This document shows positions 5,849 to 6,640 of a DNA stretch of 6,640 bases, piece by piece. A model generated the notes under the pieces. The model was not told where the DNA came from. It did no database searches and was given only the letters and a program-made list of their open reading frames with translations. The stretch's first letter is position 1; every line of letters begins with the position of its first letter. Made by a program: the position numbers and the translations under genes. Source of the DNA: an uncultured Actinoplanes sp. (lineage in GTDB: Bacteria > Actinomycetota > Actinomycetes > Mycobacteriales > Micromonosporaceae); the NCBI RefSeq assembly GCF_934643405.1, contig NZ_CAKUCL010000328.1, positions 1 to 6,640 of the forward strand, in the 5' to 3' direction.

Positions 5849-5894
5849 AGATTTGCACGGCTTCGACCGGGAAGGACCACACAATCTGTGCGAC

Positions 5895-5939
5895 AAAAAG
5901 GACGCGACGTCCCCTTTCGGGGACGCCGCGTCCGTTTTT
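5895..5939 (-). terminator. Intrinsic terminator of rho, with A and T tracts on both sides
   Basis: A 15-bp stem (5900-5914 with 5919-5933, one A/C mismatch) has the tetraloop TTTC on the plus strand, GAAA on the minus. It is bordered by AAAAA (5895-5899) and TTTTT (5935-5939). Read on the minus strand, it starts 9 nt after the rho stop and is followed by a T5 tract, so it is a classic factor-independent terminator for rho. The matching tract on the other side means it could also work in the plus direction. It separates rho from nos transcription. Confidence 0.92.
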
Positions 5940-5947
5940 GTTCGCCG

Positions 5948-6640
5948 TTACTCGCCCGGCGTCGACTTCGCGATCTGCATCAGGAACTCGACGTTCGTCC
6001 GGGACTGCTTGAGCCGGTCCAGCAGCAGGTCCAGCGCCGCGCCCGAGTCGAGCGAGTGCAGCACCTTGCGCAGCTTGTGGATGATCGCCAGCTCTTCCTT
6101 GCCGAGCAGGATCTCTTCCTTACGCGTGCCGGACGGGTCGATGTCGATCGCCGGGAACACGCGCTTGTCCGCGATCTTGCGGTCGAGCTTGAGCTCGGCG
6201 TTACCCGTGCCCTTGAACTCCTCGAAGATCACCGTGTCCATCATCGAGCCGGTCTCGACCAGCGCGGTCGCGAGAATGGTGAGCGAGCCACCGTTCTCGA
6301 TGTTGCGCGCCGCGCCGAGGAACCGCTTCGGCGGGTACAGCGCGGTCGAGTCGATACCACCCGACATGATCCGGCCGGAGGCCGGCGCCGCCAGGTTGTA
6401 CGACCGGCCGAGCCGGGTCACCGAGTCGAGCAGCACGACCACGTCGTGGCCCAGCTCGACCAGGCGCTTGGCCCGCTCGATCGCCAGCTCGGCGACCGTG
6501 GTGTGGTCCTGCGGCGGCCGGTCGAACGTGGCCGCGATGACCTCGCCCTTGACCGAGCGCTGCATGTCGGTGACCTCTTCGGGCCGCTCGTCGACCAGCA
6601 CGACCATCAGGTGGCACTCGGGGTTGTTGTGGGTGATCGC
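5948..6640 (-). CDS. rho: Transcription termination factor Rho, C-terminal part
   Basis: Rho is a hexameric RNA-dependent ATPase that moves along nascent RNA and ends transcription. The last 230 codons and the TAA stop (5948-5950) are in the window; the N-terminal RNA-binding domain and Walker A lie beyond the right edge. Counting from the first residue in the window: VVLVDERPEEVTDM (13-26), Walker B HDVVVLLDSVTRLGR (about 65-79), the Q-loop region GRIMSGGIDSTALYPPKRFLG in the pore, and the R-loop/arginine region GTGNAELKLDRKIADKRVFPA. All agree closely with bacterial Rho. It ends in an intrinsic hairpin terminator, so its own transcript does not depend on Rho for ending. In actinobacteria rho usually lies close to rpmE and prfA on the same strand, as it does here apart from the intervening block of about 4.8 kb. 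Confidence 0.97.
   Translation of the reverse strand, partial: AITHNNPECHLMVVLVDERPEEVTDMQRSVKGEVIAATFDRPPQDHTTVAELAIERAKRLVELGHDVVVLLDSVTRLGRSYNLAAPASGRIMSGGIDSTALYPPKRFLGAARNIENGGSLTILATALVETGSMMDTVIFEEFKGTGNAELKLDRKIADKRVFPAIDIDPSGTRKEEILLGKEELAIIHKLRKVLHSLDSGAALDLLLDRLKQSRTNVEFLMQIAKSTPGE

Noticed and set aside
5810..5896. 29-codon N-terminal extension of nitric oxide synthase from a TTG start
   Set aside because: The TTG lies in the terminator's A/T tract, the extension is Ser/Arg/Pro-rich, and the ATG at 5807-5809 has an excellent GGGAGG site.
1..6640. CRISPR array, tRNA or rRNA gene, insertion sequence or attachment-site repeats
   Set aside because: Reading both strands showed no regularly spaced repeats, no tRNA cloverleaf, no transposase or integrase motifs, and no direct repeats at the edges of the accessory block.

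Overview
The window is GC-rich throughout, with strong G/C bias at third codon positions and many long antisense open frames of the kind high-GC genomes produce. The housekeeping genes look actinobacterial: rho, then rpmE, then prfA, all on the minus strand. A filamentous actinomycete, perhaps of the Micromonosporaceae (Actinoplanes-like), fits best. The phylum is fairly secure; the genus is a guess from memory.

Layout from left to right. Positions 1-803 (-) carry most of prfA (peptide chain release factor 1), cut at its C-terminal end by the window edge. Positions 873-1097 (-) are rpmE, the zinc-ribbon form of ribosomal protein L31, with a strong hairpin between the two genes. Positions 1098-1322 are a shared divergent control region. 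Positions 1323-4627 (+) are a tightly packed four-gene operon: a T4 Rnl1-type RNA ligase, a T4-type polynucleotide kinase/3'-phosphatase, a minimal Rnl2-type RNA ligase, and a membrane-anchored class I methyltransferase. Junctions overlap by 4 and 1 nt or leave a 1-nt gap, so translation is probably coupled. Positions 4646-5809 (-) encode an oxygenase-only bacterial nitric oxide synthase, convergent with the operon. Positions 5895-5939 are a clear intrinsic terminator for rho, whose C-terminal 230 codons fill 5948-6640 (-).

The notable content is the four-gene operon. The kinase/phosphatase can convert the 2',3'-cyclic phosphate (or 3'-phosphate) and 5'-OH ends left by many RNA-cleaving toxins into 3'-OH and 5'-phosphate ends, and the ligases can then rejoin them. 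All catalytic residues I could check by eye are present, so this looks like a complete, chromosomal, phage T4-like RNA heal-and-seal system. It has two ligases from different families and a methyltransferase that is not Hen1-like. The operon and the nitric oxide synthase gene lie between rho and rpmE, which are usually close neighbours in actinobacteria, so this looks like an accessory insertion into a translation/transcription housekeeping locus. Whether the methyltransferase and the nitric oxide synthase belong functionally to the repair system cannot be decided from the sequence.
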